Assembly: GCA_021825785.1 (NCBI GenBank)
Contig: JAKAGP010000132.1
Location: 1 to 5,972, forward strand
Length of the DNA stretch: 5,972 nt
Origin: Nitrospirota bacterium
Lineage (GTDB): Bacteria > Nitrospirota > Thermodesulfovibrionia > Thermodesulfovibrionales > JdFR-88
Direction: 5' to 3'
A program made the position numbers and the translations under genes. Numbering within the stretch: the stretch's first letter is position 1; each line of letters begins with the position of its first letter. Of this stretch, positions 1-5,259 are shown one piece after another. The notes under the pieces were generated by a model, which had not been told where the DNA came from, did not search any database, and worked only from the letters and a program-made list of their open reading frames with translations.

Positions 1-73
1 CGATCTTTACTTTTCTACTTTTTTTTGCATCTTTACCGGAACGTCCGCCGGGGCGCGATTCCTGTTTTGAAAC

Positions 74-149
74 TGGAGCGGGCGACGGGATTCGAACCCG
101 CGACCCCAACCTTGGCAAGGTTGTGCTCTACCAGCTGAGCTACACCCGC
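74..149 (-). tRNA. tRNA-Gly (anticodon GCC), CCA encoded
   Basis: Read on the minus strand, this 76-base stretch folds as a complete cloverleaf. The 7-bp acceptor stem pairs GCGGGTG with CGCCCGC, with one G-U. The D arm contains AGCTCAGCTGGTAGAGC. The anticodon arm has stem CAACC/GGTTG with loop TTGCCAA, and the T arm carries GGTTCGAATCC. The anticodon GCC falls at tRNA positions 34-36 (window 116-114) and reads glycine GGC/GGU codons. The discriminator base is U73, usual for bacterial tRNA-Gly, and the 3' CCA is encoded. It lies divergent from the trp operon. Nothing recognisable follows it in the remaining 73 bases to the window edge, and no clear intrinsic terminator is seen there. Confidence 0.97.
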
Positions 150-205
150 ATTAAATCGCCCCTGTTTGCTCTGGTTGCCCCTGTTCCGGCGGGCTGGAAG
201 TACTA

Positions 206-233
206 TTATTAACAATCCGGAATAAAAAATCAA
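206..233 (-). promoter_or_regulatory. Probable promoter of the tRNA-Gly gene
   Basis: On the minus strand TTGATT (233-228) and TAATAA (211-206) are separated by 16 bases and resemble sigma70 -35 and -10 boxes. Transcription would begin near 199, giving a 5' leader of about 50 nt before the mature tRNA. The placement is reasonable but rests on consensus matching only. Confidence 0.5.
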
Positions 234-256
234 GAAAATGGATTTCTATCGTGCCC

Positions 257-285
257 TTGACTGCAAATTTCAAAGCTGTTATAAA
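257..285 (+). promoter_or_regulatory. Probable trp operon promoter
   Basis: TTGACT (257-262) and TATAAA (280-285) are separated by exactly 17 bases, a near-consensus sigma70 promoter. The expected start is about 7 bases after the -10 box, at or next to position 292. That position is also the A of the leader-peptide ATG. It is the best promoter upstream of the attenuator and lies back to back with the tRNA-Gly promoter. No palindrome resembling a TrpR operator was recognised over it. Confidence 0.65.
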
Positions 286-291
286 TAGAGC

Positions 292-381
292 ATGTTTAAT
301 GCAACGAGTGCTTTTACAGTTTTTGAGATCCCTCTCAAAGGTTGGCGTCCCTGGAGACAGTGGCCGGGAGGATCCGTATAG
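292..381 (+). CDS. trpL: trp operon leader peptide (29 aa, three Trp codons)
   Basis: This short ORF runs from ATG 292 to TAG 379-381 and encodes 29 residues with Trp at positions 18, 21 and 24 (codons at 343, 352 and 361), within the segment WRPWRQW. Trp is the rarest amino acid, so three in seven residues directly upstream of a terminator hairpin and trpE is the mark of an attenuator leader peptide. Ribosome stalling at these codons when charged tRNA-Trp is scarce would control read-through into trpE. An in-frame TAG at 286-288 fixes ATG 292 as the only standard start. No useful Shine-Dalgarno precedes it, and the predicted transcription start is at the ATG itself, so initiation may be leaderless. 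The first 17 residues are unremarkable. A longer ORF in another frame (251-484) overlaps it and is considered spurious. Confidence 0.8.
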   Translation: MFNATSAFTVFEIPLKGWRPWRQWPGGSV

Positions 382-426
382 GTTTTTTATTGAACGGGTT
401 ATATTAAAAACTTCAGGCCACGGGAT
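327..426 (+). promoter_or_regulatory. trp attenuator: alternative protector and antiterminator folds
   Basis: Two alternative RNA pairings can be drawn by eye. The protector (1:2) pairs 327-336 with 366-374, nine pairs plus a bulged C332 and one G-U, and encloses the Trp codons. The antiterminator (2:3) pairs 372-377 with 420-426 (bulged G424) and 380-387 with 406-413 (one G-U), about 14 pairs. It captures the left arm of the terminator at 415-423. A further pairing, GTGGCC 360-365 with GGCCAC 416-421, could add to it. A ribosome stalled at the Trp codons would open the protector and leave 372-387 free, so the antiterminator forms. A ribosome reaching the stop at 379-381 would cover that segment, so the terminator forms. 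The pairings are seen in the sequence. The mechanism is inferred from the classical trp model. Confidence 0.72.
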
Positions 427-454
427 AGTCGGAAACCGTGGCCTTTTTATTTTT
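415..454 (+). terminator. trp attenuator terminator
   Basis: This is a perfect 9-bp stem, AGGCCACGG (415-423) with CCGTGGCCT (436-444). It has a 12-base loop and runs directly into a T-rich tract (444-454, interrupted by one A). It lies 33 bases after the leader-peptide stop and 75 bases before trpE, the place expected of an intrinsic attenuator terminator. Its left arm overlaps the antiterminator pairing. Confidence 0.85.
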
Positions 455-473
455 AAAAACCAAAGACTTTGGC

Positions 474-508
474 CCCGGACATAGGATATAATCCAATTCG
501 GGTTTTTT
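474..508 (+). terminator. Second terminator-like hairpin before trpE
   Basis: CCCGGA (474-479) can pair with TTCGGG (497-502, one G-U). Inside it GGAT (484-487) pairs with ATCC (491-494), with a 4x2 internal loop and a 3-base apical loop. Six T residues (503-508) follow at once. The layout is that of an intrinsic terminator, but the internal loop makes it weaker than the hairpin at 415-454. The same bases contain TATAAT (487-492), a perfect -10 box without a convincing -35. The site may therefore be a backup terminator, a weak internal promoter, or neither. Confidence 0.4.
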
Positions 509-529
509 AGAATATAAGGGGAATATTAA

Positions 530-2179
530 ATGGAAACTCAGAGTCATAGCATCCCGGAAACAGCAGTAGTGCCCGGCAGGCGGGAGTTTATGGAGCTTGC
601 CAAAAAGGGCAACCTGATACCTGTTTACAAGGAGGCCTTTGCCGACACGATCACGCCCGTTACCGCCTTTTTAAGGCTTGGAGAGCGGCCCTCATATCTG
701 CTTGAAAGCGTCATCGGAGGAGAAAAATGGGCAAGGTACTCCTTCCTGGGCCTCTCTCCCAAAGTCACTATACAGGCGCGCGGCAACAAAATGGAGGTCA
801 ACAGGCAGGGTGAAATTCTGAAACTGGAGACAGCGGACCCTCTTGAAGAGGTCCGGAAATTCCTTGGAGCTTTCAGGCCCGCCCTTTCAGAGAAAGCCGG
901 TCTGCCCAGGTTTTACGGAGGCTTTGTAGGTTATCTGGGCTATGACATGGTAAGATTCATGGAGGAATTGCCGGACAAAGGCAGGCCCGGCCTGGATATG
1001 CCAGACCTTTTCCTCATGCTCACCGACGCCATCCTGATATTCGATAGTTTAAGGCAGAAGGTAAAGGTAGTGGTGAATGTTCATTTGCCGGAGGACGGAA
1101 ACCCGGAGGAGGCATACGGGCTTGCCGTTAAAAAAATAGATTCTATCGTCCACAGGCTTGCAGCAGGAAAACCGGCAAGAGGGGAGATGGCTGCCATGGA
1201 AGGCGATCTCGGGTTGCCCGCGGATATCTCCGGGCCGGACCCGCTTTCCGGAATCGGCAAAGAAGAAGATAAAAAATCCGGGCAGGTCCGGCCTGCGGAA
1301 TTTGTCTCATCTTTTGGCAGCAGGGAAGAGTTCATGCGCGCCGTGGAAAAAGCGAAAGAATATGTCATGGCGGGCGATATCGTGCAGACCGTATTGTCCC
1401 AGCGTTTTGAAAAGGCAACCGCCGCCCATCCTTTCAGCGTTTACAGGGCCTTGAGGGCCATAAACCCTTCTCCCTACATGTATTACATAGATACGGGGCA
1501 TGCCCATATAGTGGGTTCATCACCGGAAATACTTGTAAGGCTTGAAGAAGGCAACATAATCTTAAGGCCGATAGCCGGAACGAGGAAGCGGGGTGCCACC
1601 CCGGAGGAGGACAATGCGCTCGAGAAAGAACTCCTGGCGGACCGGAAAGAGATAGCCGAACACATCATGCTTGTGGACCTCGGCAGAAACGATGTGGGCA
1701 GGGTTGCCGAGACCGGAAGCGTAAAGGTGCCGGAGCTTATGGTAGTGGAGCGGTACAGCCACGTGATGCACATTGTCTCCAATGTCGACGGAAGGCTGAA
1801 AAAAGAGCTTGGCCCTTTCGATGTGCTTAAGGCCTGCTTTCCGGCAGGGACAGTGAGCGGCGCCCCAAAGGTCCGGGCCATGGAGATAATAGAGGAGCTT
1901 GAGCCCGTGAAGCGGGGTCCGTATGCCGGGGCGGTCGGCTATTTCGGCTATTCGGGAAATATGGACACCTGTATAACCATAAGAACGCTTATAATGAAAG
2001 AAGGGATGGTGTATGTCCAGGCAGGGGCCGGCATTGTGGCCGATTCCGTGCCGGAGCTTGAATACGCCGAAACTGTCAACAAGGCCAAGGCCATGATGGA
2101 GGCCGTAAATATGGCCGAAAAGGTTTTTGCTCCCGGTATATCAGTAGAACCGGCTCTGAGGGACAAAAAATGCTGCTGA
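530..2179 (+). CDS. trpE: Anthranilate synthase component I
   Basis: The 549-residue product is the large subunit of anthranilate synthase. With ammonia or TrpG-derived NH3 it converts chorismate to anthranilate in the cytoplasm, the first committed step of tryptophan synthesis. The N-terminal domain carries LLES (57-60), the conserved tryptophan feedback-site motif, and [10 protein letters not shown] (130-139). The catalytic chorismate-binding domain (about 262-530) shows NPSPYM (312-317), PIAGTRKRG (347-355), [11 protein letters not shown] (378-388), [12 protein letters not shown] (436-447) and GAGIVADS (499-506). The ATG is preceded by AAGGGG (516-521) at 8 bases. The protein is somewhat longer than typical TrpE (about 490-520) because of a Gly/Pro/Asp/Glu/Lys-rich linker at roughly 212-262. 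The last 10 bases overlap trpG. Expression is probably governed by the upstream Trp attenuator and activity by Trp feedback. PabB or a salicylate-type synthase is less likely given the LLES motif, the trpGD neighbours and the trp leader. Confidence 0.97.
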   Translation: METQSHSIPETAVVPGRREFMELAKKGNLIPVYKEAFADTITPVTAFLRLGERPSYLLESVIGGEKWARYSFLGLSPKVTIQARGNKMEVNRQGEILKLETADPLEEVRKFLGAFRPALSEKAGLPRFYGGFVGYLGYDMVRFMEELPDKGRPGLDMPDLFLMLTDAILIFDSLRQKVKVVVNVHLPEDGNPEEAYGLAVKKIDSIVHRLAAGKPARGEMAAMEGDLGLPADISGPDPLSGIGKEEDKKSGQVRPAEFVSSFGSREEFMRAVEKAKEYVMAGDIVQTVLSQRFEKATAAHPFSVYRALRAINPSPYMYYIDTGHAHIVGSSPEILVRLEEGNIILRPIAGTRKRGATPEEDNALEKELLADRKEIAEHIMLVDLGRNDVGRVAETGSVKVPELMVVERYSHVMHIVSNVDGRLKKELGPFDVLKACFPAGTVSGAPKVRAMEIIEELEPVKRGPYAGAVGYFGYSGNMDTCITIRTLIMKEGMVYVQAGAGIVADSVPELEYAETVNKAKAMMEAVNMAEKVFAPGISVEPALRDKKCC

Positions 2180-2745
2180 TGATAGACAATTACGATTCTT
2201 TCACCTATAACCTCGTCCAGTATCTTGGGGAACTCGGGGAAGATGTAAGGGTGTACAGGAACAACAAAATAACCATTTCGCAGATAAGGGAGATGGCGCC
2301 GGAAAAAATAGTCATATCCCCGGGGCCGTGCACGCCCAAAGAGGCCGGGATTTCCGTGGATACCATAAAAGAGTTTGCGGGCAAGATACCCATTCTGGGG
2401 GTTTGCCTGGGCCACCAGTCCATAGGGGCGGCCTTCGGGGGTGAGATAATCAGGGCGCAGGTGCTGATGCACGGCAAGACCTCGCTTATACATCATGGAG
2501 GCAAGGGAGTATTCGCGGGCCTGCCAAGCCCGTTTGAGGCCACGCGGTACCATTCCCTCATTATCAGGAGGGAGTCCCTGCCGGAATGCCTGGAGATAAC
2601 GGCATGGACGGATGCAGGAGAGATCATGGGAGTGCGCCACCGGGAGTTTGAGGTTGAAGGCGTACAGTTCCATCCGGAGTCCATACTTACAGTTAAGGGG
2701 AAGGATCTGCTTGGAAACTTTCTAAAGGCCGGGAGGCTATCCTGA
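2170..2745 (+). CDS. trpG: Anthranilate synthase component II, glutamine amidotransferase
   Basis: This 191-residue class I glutamine amidotransferase hydrolyses glutamine and passes ammonia to TrpE. It opens with the family signature [14 protein letters not shown] (4-17) and carries the oxyanion-region motif [11 protein letters not shown] (50-60). The nucleophile elbow [10 protein letters not shown] has catalytic Cys79, and His168 and Glu170 in VQFHPES complete the triad. HGKTS (101-105) and YHSL (127-130) are also conserved. The length is normal for a stand-alone subunit. The start at 2170 is preferred over ATG 2179 because GAGGGA (2158-2163) sits 6 bases upstream and [11 protein letters not shown] matches family N termini. 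It overlaps trpE by 10 bases and trpD by 1, which suggests coupled translation. As in many bacteria it could also serve PabB in folate synthesis. Confidence 0.96.
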   Translation: MLLMIDNYDSFTYNLVQYLGELGEDVRVYRNNKITISQIREMAPEKIVISPGPCTPKEAGISVDTIKEFAGKIPILGVCLGHQSIGAAFGGEIIRAQVLMHGKTSLIHHGGKGVFAGLPSPFEATRYHSLIIRRESLPECLEITAWTDAGEIMGVRHREFEVEGVQFHPESILTVKGKDLLGNFLKAGRLS

Positions 2746-3755
2746 TGATAAAAGAAGCATTGAATATGATCACAACGGCTGTGCATCTGAGCGAAGCGGA
2801 GATGGCGGAGTGCGTGGATGAGATCATGGAAGGAAAGGCAACCCCCGCGCAGATAGGGGCGTTTTTGACGGCGCTCCGTATGAAGGGGGAAACGATTGAG
2901 GAGATAATAGGGGCGGCCATGGCCATGAGAAAAAAGGCCATCACGATAAAGTCGCCGCCAGGCACACTGGACACCTGCGGAACCGGCGGGGACATGTCCC
3001 GTTCTTTTAATGTATCCACCATCGCGGCCATAGTGGTCAGCACGTGCGGTGTGCCCGTTGCCAAACACGGCAACCGTTCGGTCTCAAGCGCAACCGGAAG
3101 CGCAGACGTGCTGGAAGCCATGGGAGTCAAGATAGACCTCCCTCCCGAAAAAGTGGAAAAATGCCTTTTTGAGACGGGGTTCGGTTTTCTCTATGCCCCT
3201 CTCTTCCACCCTGCAATGAAATACGCCGTCCTGCCCAGGAAAGAGATAGGCATCAGGACCATTTTCAATATCCTGGGCCCGCTAACAAACCCGGCAGGGG
3301 CAAGAAAACAGCTGATGGGCGTCTTTACGGACAAGCTCACAAACCCCCTTGCGCACGTGCTGGGCAGGCTTGGCGCGGAGGACGCAATGGTTGTGCACGG
3401 GGAAGACGGCCTGGACGAAATAACCATATGTGACGGCACGGTCGTCTCCCGTTACAGAAACGATAATGTGGAGGACTTCATAATCTCCCCGGAGGATTTC
3501 GGCCTCCCCAGGGCGGCATTGAAAGACATCCAGGGGGGCGACAAACAGCAAAACGCTGCCATAGCCATTAGGGTCCTTAAGAGCCAGCCCGGGCCCGCCA
3601 GGGATATCGTGCTGATGAACTCGGCCGCCGCGCTGCTTGTCGCAAATACCGGGACCACCCTGACCGAATGTTACGAGCTGGCTGCGGAGGCGGTGGACTC
3701 CGGCAGGGCAATGAAGAAACTTGAGCAGATAAAGGAGATTTCGCAGAAGCTTTAG
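2745..3755 (+). CDS. trpD: Anthranilate phosphoribosyltransferase
   Basis: The 336-residue enzyme transfers phosphoribose from PRPP to anthranilate, the second step of the pathway. The small N-terminal helical domain spans about 1-70. The PRPP-binding motif DTCGTGGD (76-83) follows, then NVST (89-92), KHGNRSVSS (107-115), FHPAMK (154-159), RTIFNILGPLTNPA (171-184) and the metal-binding segment HGEDGLDE (218-225). All are expected for a functional TrpD, and the length is typical. The start overlaps the trpG stop (TGATG) and has GGGAGG (2731-2736) 8 bases upstream. No trpC follows. The next gene is a lolD-type ATPase in the same reading frame, separated by TAG and ten sense codons. Confidence 0.97.
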   Translation: MIKEALNMITTAVHLSEAEMAECVDEIMEGKATPAQIGAFLTALRMKGETIEEIIGAAMAMRKKAITIKSPPGTLDTCGTGGDMSRSFNVSTIAAIVVSTCGVPVAKHGNRSVSSATGSADVLEAMGVKIDLPPEKVEKCLFETGFGFLYAPLFHPAMKYAVLPRKEIGIRTIFNILGPLTNPAGARKQLMGVFTDKLTNPLAHVLGRLGAEDAMVVHGEDGLDEITICDGTVVSRYRNDNVEDFIISPEDFGLPRAALKDIQGGDKQQNAAIAIRVLKSQPGPARDIVLMNSAAALLVANTGTTLTECYELAAEAVDSGRAMKKLEQIKEISQKL

Positions 3756-3785
3756 CATCTGAAGCAAAAAGCAAAAACAAAAAGC

Positions 3786-4457
3786 GTGATAGAGATAAAA
3801 GGGCTGCAAAAGACATTCAGGCATCCGTCCGGAGAGCTGAGGGTGCTTAAAGGCATAGACCTGGTAATAAAGACCGGCGAGATGGTGGCTCTGATGGGCG
3901 CCTCCGGCGTGGGCAAGAGCACGCTGCTTCATATAATGGGAACGCTTGACAGGCCCACGGAAGGACAGGTGCTCCATGACGGCATCGATGTGTTCGGCCT
4001 TTCCGAGAAGGCTTTAACGGAATTCAGGAACAGGAAGGTCGGGTTCGTCTTTCAGTTCCATCACCTGCTTCCCGAGTTCAACGCCGTGGAAAACGTAATG
4101 ATGCCAGGGCTCCTTGCGGGCAAAGAAAGCCGCGATGAACTGAAAGCGCGCGCACGGGTCATCCTGGGGGAACTGGGGCTGAAGGGGCGGCTTCACCACA
4201 GGCCTGGAGAACTTTCAGGAGGTGAGCAGCAGAGGGTTGCGGTGGCCAGAGCGCTTTTTTCAGGGCCTTCCGTCGTCCTTGCCGACGAGCCCACCGGAAA
4301 CCTTGACACCGGGACCGGCCGGGAACTGTTCGAGCTTCTTTACCGCCTTAATAGCGAAAAAGGGACTACCTTTGTAATAGCTACCCATGACAAAGACCTT
4401 TCCGCAAGATGCAAAAGGACCATTTCGATGATGGATGGAAAGATAACCCCGGAATAG
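3786..4457 (+). CDS. lolD: LolD-type ABC transporter ATPase (lipoprotein release)
   Basis: The 223-residue protein is a single ABC nucleotide-binding domain. It has Walker A GASGVGKST (38-46), Q-loop Gln90, signature LSGGEQQ (143-149), Walker B VVLADE (163-168, catalytic Glu168) and switch His201. The segment FQFHHLLPEFNAVEN after the Q-loop is characteristic of LolD. LolD powers extraction of outer-membrane lipoproteins from the inner membrane with LolC/LolE-type permeases. No permease is adjacent, so the partner must be elsewhere, and related MacB/FtsE-type roles cannot be fully excluded. The start is a GTG, with no Shine-Dalgarno in the A-rich 30-base gap after trpD. It is the only standard start between the trpD stop and the first conserved residues. 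It is probably transcribed with trpEGD. Confidence 0.85.
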   Translation: MIEIKGLQKTFRHPSGELRVLKGIDLVIKTGEMVALMGASGVGKSTLLHIMGTLDRPTEGQVLHDGIDVFGLSEKALTEFRNRKVGFVFQFHHLLPEFNAVENVMMPGLLAGKESRDELKARARVILGELGLKGRLHHRPGELSGGEQQRVAVARALFSGPSVVLADEPTGNLDTGTGRELFELLYRLNSEKGTTFVIATHDKDLSARCKRTISMMDGKITPE

Positions 4458-4475
4458 AGTTTTTCTAAGTGTCTT

Positions 4476-4509
4476 TTGGATACATTTTTTGATTATTTTC
4501 TGTATCCAA
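4476..4509 (+). repeat. Inverted repeat / hairpin after lolD
   Basis: TTGGATACA (4476-4484) and TGTATCCAA (4501-4509) form a perfect 9-bp stem around a T-rich 16-base loop, 18 bases after the lolD stop. No T-run follows on either strand, so it is not itself a standard terminator. Its right arm shares three bases with the left arm of the next hairpin, so the two full stems compete. It may protect or process the 3' end of the mRNA. Confidence 0.55.
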
Positions 4510-4537
4510 TCGAAACAGTTCGATTGACAATTTTTTT
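4507..4537 (+). terminator. Probable rho-independent terminator of the trpEGD-lolD unit
   Basis: CAATCGAA (4507-4514) and TTCGATTG (4519-4526) form a perfect 8-bp stem with an ACAG tetraloop. Four bases (ACAA) follow, then seven T residues (4531-4537). The stem is only half GC and the T-run is offset, so it may be weak. Its position 50 bases after lolD, with convergent transcription beyond, makes it the best terminator candidate for this unit. Confidence 0.55.
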
Positions 4538-4552
4538 ATTTAAATTTATGGT
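4524..4552 (+). promoter_or_regulatory. Promoter-like TTGACA/TATGGT pair
   Basis: A perfect -35 hexamer, TTGACA (4524-4529), stands 17 bases before TATGGT (4547-4552, four of six consensus matches), in an AT-rich stretch. No protein gene follows on this strand. A transcript would start near 4559 and run through the large inverted repeat toward the 3' end of the convergent copper-chaperone gene. The match could be chance, since the -35 overlaps the terminator hairpin. Confidence 0.25.
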
Positions 4553-4651
4553 TTCTTCGGAAATTAGAAATTTGAAAATTGCGATGTACGGGGCGCATTG
4601 TTGCATCCGCTTCGTTCCTCCAAAACCATTTATTTGAAGGGGGCACTTCGC

Positions 4652-4690
4652 ATCGGGTGAGGCATGGCTTCACACCATGCCTCACCCGAT
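4652..4690. repeat. Perfect 16-bp inverted repeat with 7-base loop
   Basis: ATCGGGTGAGGCATGG (4652-4667) is exactly complementary to CCATGCCTCACCCGAT (4675-4690), around loop CTTCACA. The stem is GC-rich and should be very stable in either transcript. No T-run follows on either strand, so it is not a standard intrinsic terminator. It lies 61 bases beyond the stop of the minus-strand lipoprotein gene, so it may stabilise or end that mRNA. It could also be a copy of a dispersed intergenic palindrome. Confidence 0.8.
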
Positions 4691-4751
4691 CGATCAAAGA
4701 GGGCTTTTAAGATCCAAAAATGCGATTGGTCCCGGTATTATTAATGAAGCA

Positions 4752-5225
4752 TCAATCCATACTTGGCATGTTCATTGGCGGGGCTTTTTCTGACGGGGCT
4801 TTTTCGAGTTTTAGATTTATATTTTCCACTCCTGATTTTTGGAAGGTCAGTGCCAGCGTAAAGGGCGAGCCCGCAACCGTGCCTCTTGGCATGTCCTCTA
4901 TCATGATATGGCTGCTTCCCATTTTGAATACCACAGATTTGCCTCCGGGGATAGCTACCGATGTCACTTGCGCCATATTATGGCCTTTCATCATGTGGAA
5001 CATCGCCTGCGCCCCAGGCACATTCAGGCTGGCCGCCTCAAGGACATCAGGCCCGCCGTCGTTTTTTATTGTCATGAACACCATGGCCTCTCCGTAAATG
5101 GCCGGTGACAATTGGGCCTTCGCATTTTCAATGCTTATCCGTGGCGGACCGCTGTGGCATGCCTGCAGAATGAGCATCGCCGGCAAAAATATCAGCGCCA
5201 GAATTTTGAATTTTTTCACTTTCAT
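4752..5225 (-). CDS. PCuAC-family copper chaperone, Met-rich lipoprotein
   Basis: From ATG 5225 the product has 157 residues. A Lys-rich n-region and hydrophobic core lead to lipobox LQAC with lipidated Cys23. Asp is absent at the next position (His24), so outer-membrane sorting is plausible. The rest fits the PCuAC (DUF461) fold. Met84 and His106-x-Met108 keep the family's M-x21-H-x-M spacing, and IPGGKSVVF and SSHIMIED are typical. PCuAC proteins bind Cu(I) in the periplasm and can deliver it to cytochrome oxidase. The first ligand differs: His77 is only six residues before Met84 instead of ten. The mature part has 12 Met in 135 residues, including tail MNMPSMD. Upstream in-frame starts exist at ATG 5249 and GTG 5273 (173 aa, overlapping the ABC gene). 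The start at 5225 gives the cleanest signal peptide, but no start has a strong Shine-Dalgarno. It lies 34 bases after the ABC gene, likely in one operon. Confidence 0.82.
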   Translation of the reverse strand: MKVKKFKILALIFLPAMLILQACHSGPPRISIENAKAQLSPAIYGEAMVFMTIKNDGGPDVLEAASLNVPGAQAMFHMMKGHNMAQVTSVAIPGGKSVVFKMGSSHIMIEDMPRGTVAGSPFTLALTFQKSGVENINLKLEKAPSEKAPPMNMPSMD

Positions 5226-5259
5226 TTTTTTATTTCTTTCAGTTGTCATTGAAAAAAAC

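Noticed and set aside
158..185. 9-bp direct repeat GCCCCTGTT (158-166 and 177-185) in the tRNA-Gly leader
   Set aside because: It is short and present only twice, with no symmetry or known site. It could easily be chance.
33..233. 66-aa minus-strand ORF over the tRNA gene
   Set aside because: It is a translation of the tRNA-Gly and its flanks. The AQLVEH...GSNPVAR-like string is a well-known artefact of translating tRNA genes.
292..454. T-box riboswitch or TRAP-binding leader as an alternative trp control
   Set aside because: No T-box consensus sequence and no run of regularly spaced GAG/UAG triplets is present. The Trp-codon leader ORF explains the region better.
251..484. 77-aa plus-strand ORF upstream of trpE
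   Set aside because: It starts within the trp promoter and runs through the terminator in a different frame from the Trp-rich leader. It has no ribosome-binding site or recognisable domain.
1948..2673. 241-aa minus-strand ORF
   Set aside because: It lies antisense to trpE and trpG, whose motifs are unambiguous. It is a shadow of biased codon use.
3282..3977. 231-aa minus-strand ORF across trpD and lolD
   Set aside because: It is antisense to two clear genes and spans their junction. It has no domain features.
4720..5097. 125-aa plus-strand ORF opposite the PCuAC gene
   Set aside because: The minus strand encodes a coherent lipoprotein with signal peptide and copper motif. The plus-strand reading has no family features.
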